Shown here piece by piece: positions 10,515 through 18,442 of a DNA stretch of 23,122 nt. Position 1 is the first letter of the stretch; each line of letters begins with the position of its first letter. Below the pieces are notes generated by a model, which did no database searches, was not told the origin of the DNA, and saw nothing but the letters and a program-made list of their open reading frames with translations. The position numbers and the translations under genes were made by a program. Origin of the DNA: Haplomitrium mnioides. Its lineage: Eukaryota; Marchantiophyta; Haplomitriopsida; Calobryales. The stretch is from contig JBNGIS010039166.1 in NCBI GenBank assembly GCA_049999725.1, positions 1-23,122 of the forward strand, read 5' to 3'.

Positions 10515-10609
10515 AAAATTGAGTACGAAAAAAAAATTGACGAGTATGCGGGAGCTTCCTCAAGTGTTGGTGCGGATAGAGCGCATGTGGAAAAAATTTC
10601 TGTGGAGTC

Positions 10610-10625
10610 CGTCGTGCTGATAACG
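10610..10625 (-). promoter_or_regulatory. Element B primer-binding site
   Basis: Directly inside the 5' LTR the minus strand reads CGTTATCAGCACGACG. Its complement, CGTCGTGCTGATAACG, has the form of a tRNA anticodon arm with loop CTGATAA. It matches my memory of plant tRNA-Ile(AAU) except at position 34, where A is edited to inosine in the mature tRNA and would pair with the C seen here. Element C has the first 14 bases identical. The tRNA match is inference. Confidence 0.65.
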
Positions 10626-10733
10626 TGTTATCGCATGAGCACTGCACACCTACACATGAGAGTCTCCAAGATGAGTAAGTAGAATAGATGATGGATTACT
10701 ACTTACATAGGGTATATATATGTCCCTATAACA
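10626..10733 (-). repeat. Element B 5' LTR (108 bp)
   Basis: In minus-strand reading it starts TGTTATAGGGACA and ends GCGATAACA, so the ends form the inverted repeat TGTTAT/ATAACA. It carries a TATATATA run near its start and a GGAGACTC segment also seen in the other LTRs. It aligns with the C LTRs (10930-11036 and 18126-18232) and the D LTR (18333-18442). The primer site follows without a gap. Confidence 0.9.
10713..10720 (-). promoter_or_regulatory. Putative TATA box in element B LTR
   Basis: TATATATA about 14 bases from the outer end of the LTR. If used, transcription would start near the middle of the LTR, leaving a U3 of only some 40-50 bases. Inferred from sequence only. Confidence 0.4.
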
Positions 10734-10802
10734 TTTTTATATTTTAATATGATTATCTTATTATTATATTATATTATTATTTTAATGTTATTTCTATTTC
10801 TC

Positions 10803-10849
<47 letters not shown>

Positions 10850-10859
10850 NNNNNNNNNN

Positions 10860-10922
<63 letters not shown>

Positions 10923-10929
10923 TAGTTTA
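10734..10929. repeat. AT-rich spacer with TTA microsatellite
   Basis: The spacer between the two divergent 5' LTRs of B and C is almost only A and T. From about 10800 to 10920 it is a nearly pure (TTA)n array, interrupted by unresolved bases. True length is unknown because of the gap. Confidence 0.95.
10850..10859. other. Assembly gap of 10 N
   Basis: Ten unresolved bases inside the TTA array, a placeholder rather than a measured length. The join between elements B and C therefore rests on scaffolding across a microsatellite. Confidence 0.95.
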
Positions 10930-11036
10930 TGTTATAGGGAGATATATATACCCTATGTAAGTAGGTTGCTCTTACTCAATCCCTTCATTCATCTGGAGAC
11001 TCCCATGTGTATGTGTGCGGTGCTTATGCGATAGCA
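10930..11036 (+). repeat. Element C 5' LTR (107 bp)
   Basis: It starts TGTTATAGGGAGA and ends GCGATAGCA. It shares with the other LTRs a TATATATA run, CCCTATGTAAGTAG and a GGAGACTC block. It abuts the TTA spacer on its outer side and the primer site on its inner side. Very short for an element of 7.3 kb. Confidence 0.92.
10943..10950 (+). promoter_or_regulatory. Putative TATA box in element C 5' LTR
   Basis: TATATATA at LTR positions 14-21, kept in all four LTR copies of the window. Its closeness to the LTR edge implies a minimal U3. Function inferred. Confidence 0.4.
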
Positions 11037-11050
11037 CGTTATCAGCACGA
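11037..11050 (+). promoter_or_regulatory. Element C primer-binding site
   Basis: CGTTATCAGCACGA immediately after the LTR, identical to the first 14 bases in element B. Its complement resembles the anticodon arm of tRNA-Ile rather than the 3' end of a tRNA, which would mean priming by a cut tRNA, as known for Drosophila copia with initiator tRNA-Met. The next two bases of C diverge from B. Confidence 0.65.
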
Positions 11051-12984
11051 TTGACTCTACAAATTTTTTTTTTCTCCGCATACGCTCAATCCGCACCAAC
11101 AACTTGGGAAGCTCTCACGTCATTTGTTTGCACTCTTCTTTCTACACTCAAATTGCTTCTGCAGAAATTTCCTGAGAGTGATTCTAACGGCCCGCTAAAC
11201 ACGTTTCCTTTCTTTCTCTATATCCTAACCATTTTTTTCTCTATTCCTTCATTTTTCCTCTCAAAGGCTTTTTCCCACATGAACTAGGGTGAGTGAAGCC
11301 TCACAACCCTAGCTTGTCCTCGACAATTCAGTCGACATTCCTCTTCATCCCTCGTTTCTTTCGACATCCGCTACAGTTAGCCTCTTCTCTCTTTTGTTGA
11401 CCTTATCACAACTTGAAGCGCTCGCTCGATCTCTTCCTCTGTTTGGCGACCTCAACTCTTCCTGCGGCATTGTGGGTGATCTCTCTTTCTCTGTTTGACG
11501 ACCTCCGCGGAGCCACCACAACATTTGTTTGCTCTTTTCTCTATTCGTCGACCTCAGCCTAGCACCACAACAATTTGTGTTTGCCCGCGGTCGACCTGCA
11601 TTGCCTCATCCTTGTTTTCTTTTATCCCTCACCTTTGATGGATTGACGTTGTCCATCCTCCTTACCCTTTGACAGGGAAAACTCTAGGTCTTATTTTGGT
11701 CTTGTCTTCCTCTTCCTGCTTTTCATTACTACACTTCTATACTAACTTATCATTTGCTCACAAGCTATCGTTTTCTCTTCCCTCTTTTTTTGCTCGTGGT
11801 TCTTTGTGAGATTCACGTTTTTCTCCTTCTCCTTGCTAGAAACCATCTAGCACATGCGCCTCGCATTCTCCTTCAATCGATCTCCGACGGTAACGTCATG
11901 TACATCCGTTCTTCTTCAACACCAAGGTATATGAGCTTGCTACTCTACCTTTATACTGAACTCTTTCATTCTTTCCTCTTACCTTTTACCTTTTTCCTAC
12001 TTGTGATTCTCTACTGTCTCTCAGTGACATCCTACCTATTTTTCATGACAAAAGCACCATCACGGACAAGGGGTAGACAAGGCATTCCTACACCTACCTG
12101 GCATCGAAATCTTGATACTATCTTGTATCTATGTGTGATATCAACATTAGACACCTACCTGTTTTTATCTACTCACATAGTGCACAAGTTCAACTCATCT
12201 ATCTATGCAGCAACATAGACTCTAGTGATTTCGACTCTTCTTCGAACAATGACACAATCACATATATCTTTGGTGAAAGATATTTTCACATAGGCTGCTA
12301 CGCCTAGCTATATTGACATTCAATAGAAGGGCAACTTGCATCTTTCCACTTCAAGTTTTTTCACTTTATTTTCCAAAACACTAAGGTTCAATCTTTTCAA
12401 CCCACCTCTTGCTTATTTTTGACTGATTCTTTTCTTTTCTGAACGAATCTACCCCTCACATGGGACACACTCTTTGATTCAGAAATATTTATGGCAGAGA
12501 CTACATGCGACTCATACTAACCAGAAACCTTGACCCATGTTACCTCCACGAGCAAAACCCACTATCTGGCCATACTTGCAACACTACTTATCTCTTCCTT
12601 TTTGCAGAATCAATGTTGCAAAGCAGCACAACAACGATCGGGGGAACTAGGCTCATACATGGAGTAGATACACATTCATACAGGGCAGTCTCTTTGTCTG
12701 TTAGCAATATTAATTTCTCATTTATTTTTTGGTAGTAGATACCAATTGACTCTCACTCAGCTGATTCTTTCATGTTTATTCATTTTAGATTTTTATTTTT
12801 TCGCTTAAAGTATAAAACATAAACAGGTACATGGGTCTGTGATTGACCAAATTTTGGATCGATCACTAGTCTGTACAAAGTACAGAACAATCGTCATCTT
12901 GACCCAGCCTCTGCATTCACCAGATATTATGGTTCACCTTTCTCATTCACATGTATTCCAAGAAAAACAGAGCACAAACCTGCA
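11051..12984 (+). other. Element C 5' leader (1.9 kb)
   Basis: Pyrimidine-rich, with many TCTT and CTCT runs, and homologous in blocks to the B leader. It holds a degenerate repeat of about 50 bp, an ATG at 12045 aligned to one in B (open for 57 codons to 12218), and a final 200 bp closely matching B just before gag. Frames at 11754-12218 and 12505-12735 resemble no known protein. Confidence 0.65.
11382..11598 (+). repeat. Degenerate ~50-bp repeat in the C leader
   Basis: Four units of a CT run, then TTTG or TTCG, then (C)GACCT start near 11382, 11431, 11481 and 11532, with a partial fifth at 11587. The GACC cores begin at 11399, 11448, 11500, 11550 and 11593, spaced 49, 52, 50 and 43. Units 3 and 4 share the following ACCACAACA segment. 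The B leader has looser CGTCGACC and CGACGACCTC matches in its outer part. Confidence 0.55.
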
Positions 12985-13475
12985 ATGGCATCTGTAGCAT
13001 CTTTGAAATTCGAGGCCCTGAAATTGGATGGCTCAAATTACTTATCATGGCCATTAGATGTCACAACATACATGACATCCGAGGGCATTCATGACATACT
13101 CATCACTGACAACGGCATAAACCCCCGTGATGCAGCTAAAGATCTCATTCTGATTCGACACCATCTTGTGGAACCTCTTAGACTCCAATACTTGAACTAC
13201 AACAATCCCCGAGTATTGTAGGAAAAATTGAAACTAATATTTGACCATCTGAACAACATATTGCTTCCTGCAGCGAGACATGATTGGATTAATCTTCATG
13301 TTCAAGACCATCAACCATAGTCAATTACAATAGCGAATTATGCCGCATTGTCTCACAATTGGCAATATGTGGTCACCCCGTAACCAACAAGGAGCAAATA
13401 GAGAAGACTCTATTGACTTTCCCTATGAGAAATCTGATTTTAGCATCACAATATCGCAACATGCAATTCGCATGA
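12985..13475 (+). pseudogene. Element C gag, N-terminal part
   Basis: The ATG at 12985 opens MASVASLKFEALKLDGSNYLSW and continues through RHHLVEPLRLQYLNY to a TAG at 13219-13221. Element B has TGG (Trp) there, so this is a G-to-A change. Beyond it the reading continues as EKLKLIFDHL and HDWINLHVQDH, then needs a frame change near 13320 to reach the segment SQLAICGHPVTNKEQIEKTL, as in B. Two adjacent stops follow near 13470. It would be the capsid-forming part of Gag. The start agrees with B in position and context. Confidence 0.85.
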
Positions 13476-13856
13476 TGCTCTGAGCTCATAGCATACATGC
13501 TACTAGCTGAAAAGCATCAACTCCTCCTCGTAGAAAATGCAAAGAAACGACTCCCAAGGTCTATCACACCTCCACAGAACCCTGAACCACACTTTATAGA
13601 GACTCGAACATATCTCCACTCTAGAAATAGAACTTTTTCCAAAGGCAGAGGAAGGGGACACTCTAGATTTAGGGGGAGCACCACCCACCCGAGCAATAGT
13701 TGACCACCGACTCCCAAAGCCATGGATCAACATATCGAATGTTGCACATCAACGACACCAGAACGCACTCAACATCGCACATGGACCAAAAAAGGAGGCA
13801 AGCAACCCAAGAGAGGTCGACGAACTCATTCTCAATCGCACCAACCATAGATGACT
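13476..13856 (+). pseudogene. Element C gag basic tail
   Basis: The frame 13497-13703 encodes a lysine- and arginine-rich stretch with FSKGRGRGHSRFRG, then stops. The next pieces are in shifted frames and lead to the zinc knuckle. RG-rich tails bind RNA in copia Gags; here only the composition and position support that. Confidence 0.65.
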
Positions 13857-13898
13857 TGCAATCGTTGTGGAACTTGTGGCCACACCCATCCTACTTCC
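13857..13898 (+). pseudogene. Element C zinc knuckle, last Cys lost
   Basis: Codons spell CNRCGTCGHTHPTS. The first Cys pair and His are in place, but the fourth ligand is Ser where B has Cys. One base change (TGC to TCC) explains it. The knuckle would bind zinc poorly. Confidence 0.75.
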
Positions 13899-15308
13899 AG
13901 GGTACCTGCGAACCTAGCGTACCTATACCAACAAAGCATTAAACCTCACAATAATGAGGTACACGGTAACTTATTGGAATTGACAGACATGGATGAATAT
14001 CCACCGTACAATCTACACCATGAGAGTCACATGACTCATCCCTCTCTTTCAAACTAGGAAAACAAATCCGCAATAGCCTGCATTGTAGATAGCAGATCTT
14101 CACACACTATATTGCAATACTGCAAACACTTCTCATCAATTAAACCTTCTTTCAAGCCTATAACCACAATCACCGGCCACAATAAAATTGAAGAATGACA
14201 TAGTCCAACAACCATACTCTTTCCAAACGGCATCAAATTGAATATCCAATCTGCAATTTATGCACCTACAACAGCCAAAAACCTCATCAATTTCCGAGAT
14301 ATACGACAAAATGGTTTCCACATTCAAACCCGAATCTTTCAGAACACTAAAGTCCTCCATATCTTGAGTCCAATAGCAATAGGCTTTGACATACAAGAAT
14401 CATTCTTGTTATCCCCACTTAGCTTGTACACTACCAAAATCTGCTCATATCATGTCTCTACGACACCGATCTCTACAACCCTCACATGGCACAACTGCAT
14501 AGGGCATCCATACCCAGACATATTCTACCGCATCAAATATGATAGCAAAAGCATGCCACAGAACATGCATCCCTTGCCATTGAATACCCCATGCTAAGCA
14601 TGCGCACAAGGCCAACTGAAAATTACACCTTCTCACGACAAAACATCGATCACGATTCCTCTATTCTTCGAGAGAATCCACGCTGATGTATGTGGACCTA
14701 TCCATCCACCTTAGGAACCCTTCTGATACTTTGTGTTCACCATTGATGCACCATCCAAATGGTTACAAGTATCCCTACTCACAACCAAAAACATAGTCTT
14801 CTAAAAAACTCTATCCCAAATCTTGAAACTCTCGGCACAATTTCCTGATTACCCAATCAGAAATCTGAGAGTTGACAAAGCTAGAGAATTCTCTTCACAA
14901 ACATTTGACAACTTTTGCACATCTGTTGGTATAGATATCCAATACTTAGTTCCACATGTACACTTTCAAAATGGCATTGCAGAATTTGCTATCAAGAGAA
15001 TACAACTAATAGCAAGACCATTTTTTCTGAATTCCAACCTCCTCACCACAACTTGGGGACATACAATCATGCTCGCAACATCCTTACTATATTACAGACC
15101 ATCTGCATTCAATCAAAGCTCTCCATACCAACTCGCAGCCAGAATTCCTACACATATCTCACATCTTTGCACCTTTGGCTGCCTCGTCTTTGTCCCAATC
15201 TTAGGACCACATCAAAAATAGATGGAACCCCAATGCCAAAAAGGCATATACATCAGTTTTGAATCTCCTTTAATCATCCGATATCTAGAACATTCAACCT
15301 CTGATGTG
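13899..15308 (+). pseudogene. Element C protease and integrase
   Basis: After MDEYPPYNLHHESHM, homologous to B, a stop at 14055-14057 precedes the protease motif IVDSRSSHTIL. The frame 14238-14597 carries the pre-integrase domain, ISTTLTWHNCIGHPYPDIF (His pair) and one Cys; a TAA splits the Cys pair. After more stops come RIHADVCGPIHPP (first Asp), TIDAPSKW, and a frame 14823-15221 with NLRVDKAREFSSQ (second Asp) and HFQNGIAEFAIKRIQLIARP (Glu kept, unlike B). It continues through LCTFGCLVFVPILGPHQK to a stop, then toward SFESPLIIRYLE. The DDE set is complete but the frame is broken at least six times. Confidence 0.85.
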
Positions 15309-15899
15309 TTTAAATCTCGATTCAATTCTTTTAAGAATCTTTCCTACATCTATTACAAGAGGAAAAAGCTTTACAGCCAAAACCTCAAGACAACTTAATC
15401 TGGCATTAGCACTTGCCATTAGACTTCAATCAACAAAATGGTCAATCCGAAGCCAAAGTCAAATGACTCCTCCATTTACAACAAACATTAATCAAAATAC
15501 CTGATTCATTTAACAATGCAACAAGCTGATTCACCAAATCGCACGTTGACGCAGCCAACGTGCCAGCTTGACTTCAAAAAGTCGACACCCATGCCACTGA
15601 AATACAACCCAAAGCCAAATGTGGCAGACCTAAAGGCTCAAAGAATAAACCAAAATCACCGACATCGTTACACGTTGCGACACAATGCAAAAGGCAATGT
15701 CACACGATACAAGGCAAGGCTAGTGGCCAAATGATACTTTCAAATTCCTGCACGTGATTATGACCTCACATACTCACATGTTATTGACACTATAACATAT
15801 AGATATATGATAGCATTCACTATCCAACGTCATCTCACTATACACACCATGAATGTCACCACTACCTACTTATATGGCATTCTAGACACTCAAATTTTT
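15309..15899 (+). pseudogene. Element C IN-RT linker and RT N-terminus
   Basis: The linker 15304-15640 is open only in pieces and has no partner in B or D. The RT starts at about 15660: HRHRYTLRHNAKGNVTRYKARLVAK, then a stop where family members continue into QGF. DYDLTYSHVIDTITYRYMIAF and HTMNVTTTYLYGILDTQIFM follow. In the last motif the first catalytic Asp of RT is replaced by Asn; D has MDIINAYLYG, with Asp. YLYG in place of the AFLHG-like motif is typical of this lineage. Confidence 0.75.
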
Positions 15900-16572
15900 A
15901 TGAAGGCACCTCCCAAACTCATATCAAGAATGGCATTTCATATTCACGGGGAGAACAACCACAATGCAAATGGACCTTTAGTCCCAAATGGCCCAAATAC
16001 TGAGATTGGACCTTCTGTCTCTCATAACTTAAATTCTGATGTTGGACCTTCTGTCCCTCATGACATGCACTATGAAAATAGACCTTTAGTCCACATAGGC
16101 ACAATGAATAAAAATGGACCTTTTGTCCATAAAGACCTCAATCTAGGAAAAGGACCTTAAGTCCTCTATGGCCAACAAATGAAAGGACATTTTTGTCCAT
16201 AAAAGGCCACTGCCAATCCAGAAAAGACCTCTAGTCCTCATATCGAAAAGACAATGCCAAATGATGGAAAAGAAGTTGCACAATGCCATTTAAAGACCTT
16301 AAGTCCAGCCCGCAAATTTGTTGAGCATGCAACATTTCAGAGAACCTTTAGTCCCACATACATACAAGCTGCATGAGCAGCACCATAGTGGACCTTTTAT
16401 CCCCCATCATCAAAGTATACCACATAAAAATGTAAAGTTGACAAAGCATTCTATTAATGCATCTGGATCACCAATCGATCAATCAAGAACATAAATAACA
16501 GCTCAAGTCCTGAGATTGATATATGGACTCAAATAGAGTGGCAAAAATTGGTACCAGAGATTCAAATCAGAA
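15900..16572 (+). pseudogene. Element C RT insert between MKAP and YGLK
   Basis: After MKAPPKL (15900-15920) the frame goes on for about 197 codons before LIYGLK (from 16516). In element A this interval is about 20 residues, as in copia RTs generally. The insert begins with ISRMAFHIHGENNHNANG, then the GP(L/F/S)V repeats, then a non-repeat tail HHQSIPH, VKLTKHSINASGSPIDQS and TAQVL. D has the same insert with one-to-one units, so it was in their ancestor. It reads open in one frame from 15807 to 16160. Translation within RT is the simplest reading; an intron is less likely because the frame is kept. YGLK is followed by TAG (16534-16536) where the family has Gln. Confidence 0.8.
15972..16402 (+). 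repeat. Array of 11 GGAC-N5-GTCC inverted repeats in RT
   Basis: Consensus GGACCTTTWGTCC. Copies start at 15972, 16008, 16044, 16080, 16116, 16152, 16185 (one base longer), 16225, 16294, 16342 and 16390. Spacing is 36 bp for the first five intervals, then 33, 40, 69, 48 and 48. In frame they encode GPLV, GPSV or GPFV. The codons GGA, CCT and GTC recur with little change although the 8 codons between differ from unit to unit. Some copies have AGAC in place of GGAC. Two copies (16152 and 16294) read CCT TAA GTC and so contain a stop. Confidence 0.95.
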
Positions 16573-16929
16573 ATGATGGCACTGAATTTTACAAATGACG
16601 ACATTGCTCCATGCTTGTTCATGAAACAACAAGACTCTGAATACGTTATAGTTGCACTTTATGTGGACGACATAAATATTTTTGGTACAAAAATTCTAGC
16701 TGCCAACACAATTACCAAACTGAAAGACATATTAGAAATACCAGACATTGGAGAACCAGAACTCTGTCTCGGCATTCAATTTGAGCATCTACTTGATGGA
16801 ATTTTGATCCACCAGTCTACATACATGGCCAAGATTCTCAAACAATTCAATATGGATAATGCTCATCCGACAAGTACTCATATAGAAATGAGACCTTTGG
16901 ACTCGACCAAAGACATGTTTGGAAAATGA
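16573..16929 (+). pseudogene. Element C RT palm and thumb
   Basis: The open piece MMALNFTNDDIAPCLFMKQQ leads to the catalytic motif ALYVDDINIFGT, with YVDD at 16660-16671, then LEIPDIGEPELCLGIQFEHLLDGILIHQSTYMAKILKQFNMDNAHPTST. This is the palm end and the thumb/connection of a copia RT. YVDD is intact here, in contrast to D. The frame ends at MFGK with a stop at 16927-16929; the homologous reading resumes in another frame at [20 protein letters not shown] (about 16980). Confidence 0.88.
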
Positions 16930-17667
16930 AAGGTACATGAACAAACTTTGGGATCATAAAAACCATACCTTTCGGCAATCGGAGCTCTCATGTACCTTGC
17001 AAATCAAACTAGACCTGACATATCTTTTGCAGTGAACCTACTCGCAAGGCACAACTCCTAGCCTACCACTCGCCATTGGAATGGACTCAAATGCATTTTC
17101 AAATACCTAAAAGGTACAAAAGATATGGGACTCTTCTTCCCTAAAAATGCACCAAATGACATTGTCGGTTATGTCGACATTGGATATTTATTCGATCGTG
17201 ATGACGCAAAGTCTCAAACAGAATATGTCTTCCTTAAAAGAAGCACTGCTATCTCATGGACAAGCACTAAACAGACCATTACAACTACCTCGACTAACCG
17301 TGCAAAAATCATAGCACTCTATGAGGCTAGTAGAGAATGCATTTGGCTTCGACAACTTATTGATCATATCAACATCAATACTGGCCAACCTCTACTTCAA
17401 TCCTTTACAATAATATACGAGGACAATCGACCATGCGTTTACCAAATTGCTCAAGGATTTATCAAGGGCGACAAAATTAAACACATTGCCCTTAAATTCT
17501 TCTACACATATGAGCAACACAGTGACAAAATAAATGTTCAATGGATAGCAAGCAAGGATAATAGAGTAGATATTTTCACCAAACCCCTTCCACCTGCTCT
17601 ACATATAGCACATACTCAAGGGCTCAGTTTAAGAAGATTATATGAACTACACCAAAACAACAAATAA
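16930..17667 (+). pseudogene. Element C connection and RNase H
   Basis: The connection ([16 protein letters not shown]) runs into a TAG at 17059-17061 where D has CAG. From 17125 a 180-codon frame is open to the natural pol stop: KDMGLFFPKNAPND, the RNase H motif GYVDIGYLFDRDDAKSQTEYVFL (first Asp), a TAISWTSTKQTITTTST segment, IIALYEASRECIWLRQL (Glu), TIIYEDNRPCVYQ (Asp), FIKGDKIKHIALKFFYTYEQ and DNRVDIFTKPLP. It ends at TAA after LYELHQNNK, the same end as in D. This is the longest open piece of pol in element C. Confidence 0.9.
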
Positions 17668-18125
17668 GAATTGCTTATACTATGTTTTTGACCTTCAGTC
17701 ATGAAGATCAAAGCATGCAAATTCAGTCATTTCTTCTTAAAGCTATCTAATTTGTCTTAAATGTCATACAAGTCATTCATCATGACAAGAGCATATTACA
17801 TTTGAAGCTGACATCACTTTTCAGCATTTGAAGCGACATCATTTTTCAGACAGATCTTTAGGATATAAGTACGAATGATGCAATGACACCGCGCAACAAC
17901 ACCACATGTTAGCTTTACTATCAAAGCAACATTTTGACACTTTATTATTTACACACACACTATATTATGTCTCATACCTATGAATTATGTGGTGGCACTC
18001 TTTCTCTTGGAAGAAAGCGAGAGGGTTTTAATGAGACCACACATAAATAGGATTTCAAATAGGACTTACATAGCAAATAGTCTTAGAATAGCTGATTATT
18101 AGAAGAAGAATCAGCCAAATGGGAG
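17668..18125 (+). other. Element C 3' UTR and polypurine tract
   Basis: About 460 bp between pol stop and 3' LTR, without coding content. It aligns with the same part of D. It contains one copy of the palindrome core, TGACCTTCAGTCA (17689-17701). The last bases, GCCAAATGGGAG (18114-18125), directly precede TGTTATAG and serve as the polypurine tract that would prime second-strand synthesis. Confidence 0.75.
17689..17701 (+). repeat. GAC-N5-GTC core in the C 3' UTR
   Basis: TGACCTTCAGTCA has 4-bp arms TGAC/GTCA around CTTCA, the same design as the RT array units. D has TGACTAAAGGTCA at the aligned place on the other strand (18883-18895). Confidence 0.75.
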
Positions 18126-18232
18126 TGTTATAGAGACATATATATACCCTATGTAAGTAGGTTACTCTCACTTAATCCATTCATTTGTCTGAAGACTCTC
18201 GTGTGTATGTGTGGGGCACTCATACGACAACA
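18126..18232 (+). repeat. Element C 3' LTR (107 bp)
   Basis: It starts TGTTATAGAGACA and ends ACGACAACA. It has the same length as the 5' LTR and differs at about 18 sites by hand count, nearly all transitions. The polypurine tract touches it on the inner side and AT-rich DNA on the outer side. Confidence 0.92.
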
Positions 18233-18332
18233 ATTTATTTATTATTATTATTTTTATCTTACTATTTTACTATTTATTAATTTATTATTAATTTATTTAA
18301 TGTTTATTATTTATTTTTTAGTATTTTATTTT
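18233..18332. repeat. AT-rich spacer between C and D LTRs
   Basis: One hundred bases of almost pure A/T (ATT and TTTA runs) separate the two convergent 3' LTRs. In composition it is like the spacer at 10734-10929, as expected if C inserted into one AT-rich tract. Confidence 0.9.
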
Positions 18333-18442
18333 TGTTATTGCATAAGCACCGCACACACATACACACGGGAGTCTCCAAACAAATGAATAGATTGATTAAT
18401 ATATAACCTACTTACAAAGGGTATATATATGTCCCTATAACA
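18333..18442 (-). repeat. Element D 3' LTR (110 bp)
   Basis: In minus-strand reading it starts TGTTATAGGGACA and ends TGCAATAACA, with TGTTAT/ATAACA ends. It aligns with the three other LTRs and has a few extra bases in the middle (TATATATTAATC region). Confidence 0.9.

Larger units (their letters stand above)
8591..10609 (-). other. Element B 5' leader (about 2 kb)
   Basis: Between primer site and gag lies a long pyrimidine-rich (sense strand) leader that aligns in blocks with the C leader: the stretch just before gag, the block around the MT(E/K)APS start, and the outer block beside the LTR. It is unusually long for a copia element. It holds a 23-nt homopolymer and short open frames treated below. 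Splice signals cannot be judged by eye. Confidence 0.65.
6298..10733 (-). mobile_element. Element B: 5' half of a copia element
   Basis: Reading down the minus strand: 5' LTR (10733-10626), primer site, leader (10609-8591), gag, zinc knuckle, protease and integrase, ending at about 6298 in the integrase C-terminal region. The whole length aligns by eye with element C 10930 to about 15308. RT, RNase H and the 3' LTR are absent from this place; matching sequence occurs in element D to the right. B is head-to-head with C across a TTA-rich spacer. Several substitutions relative to C are C-to-T or G-to-A. Confidence 0.85.
10930..18232 (+). mobile_element. Element C: full-length copia element, decayed
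   Basis: The 7303-bp element has LTRs at 10930-11036 and 18126-18232, a primer site at 11037-11050, a 1.9-kb leader, gag (12985), protease, integrase, RT with an unusual repeat insert, RNase H ending at 17667, a 3' UTR and a purine tract just before the 3' LTR. The flanks GTTTA (10925-10929) and ATTTA (18233-18237) agree at four of five bases, a possible decayed target duplication, though AT-rich surroundings make chance likely. By hand count the LTRs differ at about 18 of 107 sites, mostly transitions, so the insertion is old. Gag and RT motifs (DGSNYLSW, YLYG, ALYVDDINIFGT, LHQNNK end) place it with the Ivana/Oryco-type copias, from memory. Confidence 0.9.

Noticed and set aside
11015-11287. 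90-codon open frame starting in the C 5' LTR
   Set aside because: It runs across the LTR end and primer site and is not kept in B.
11754-12218. 154-codon open frame in the C leader, rich in Leu, Phe and Ser
   Set aside because: The hydrophobic composition follows from the CT-rich leader. Only its last part (from the ATG at 12045) has a counterpart in B; the first part has none.
15972-16402. CRISPR-like look: short repeats at a regular 36-bp period
   Set aside because: The repeats are 13 bp and inverted, the intervals are homologous between C and D, and the array reads in frame within an RT. This is a plant retrotransposon, not a CRISPR array.
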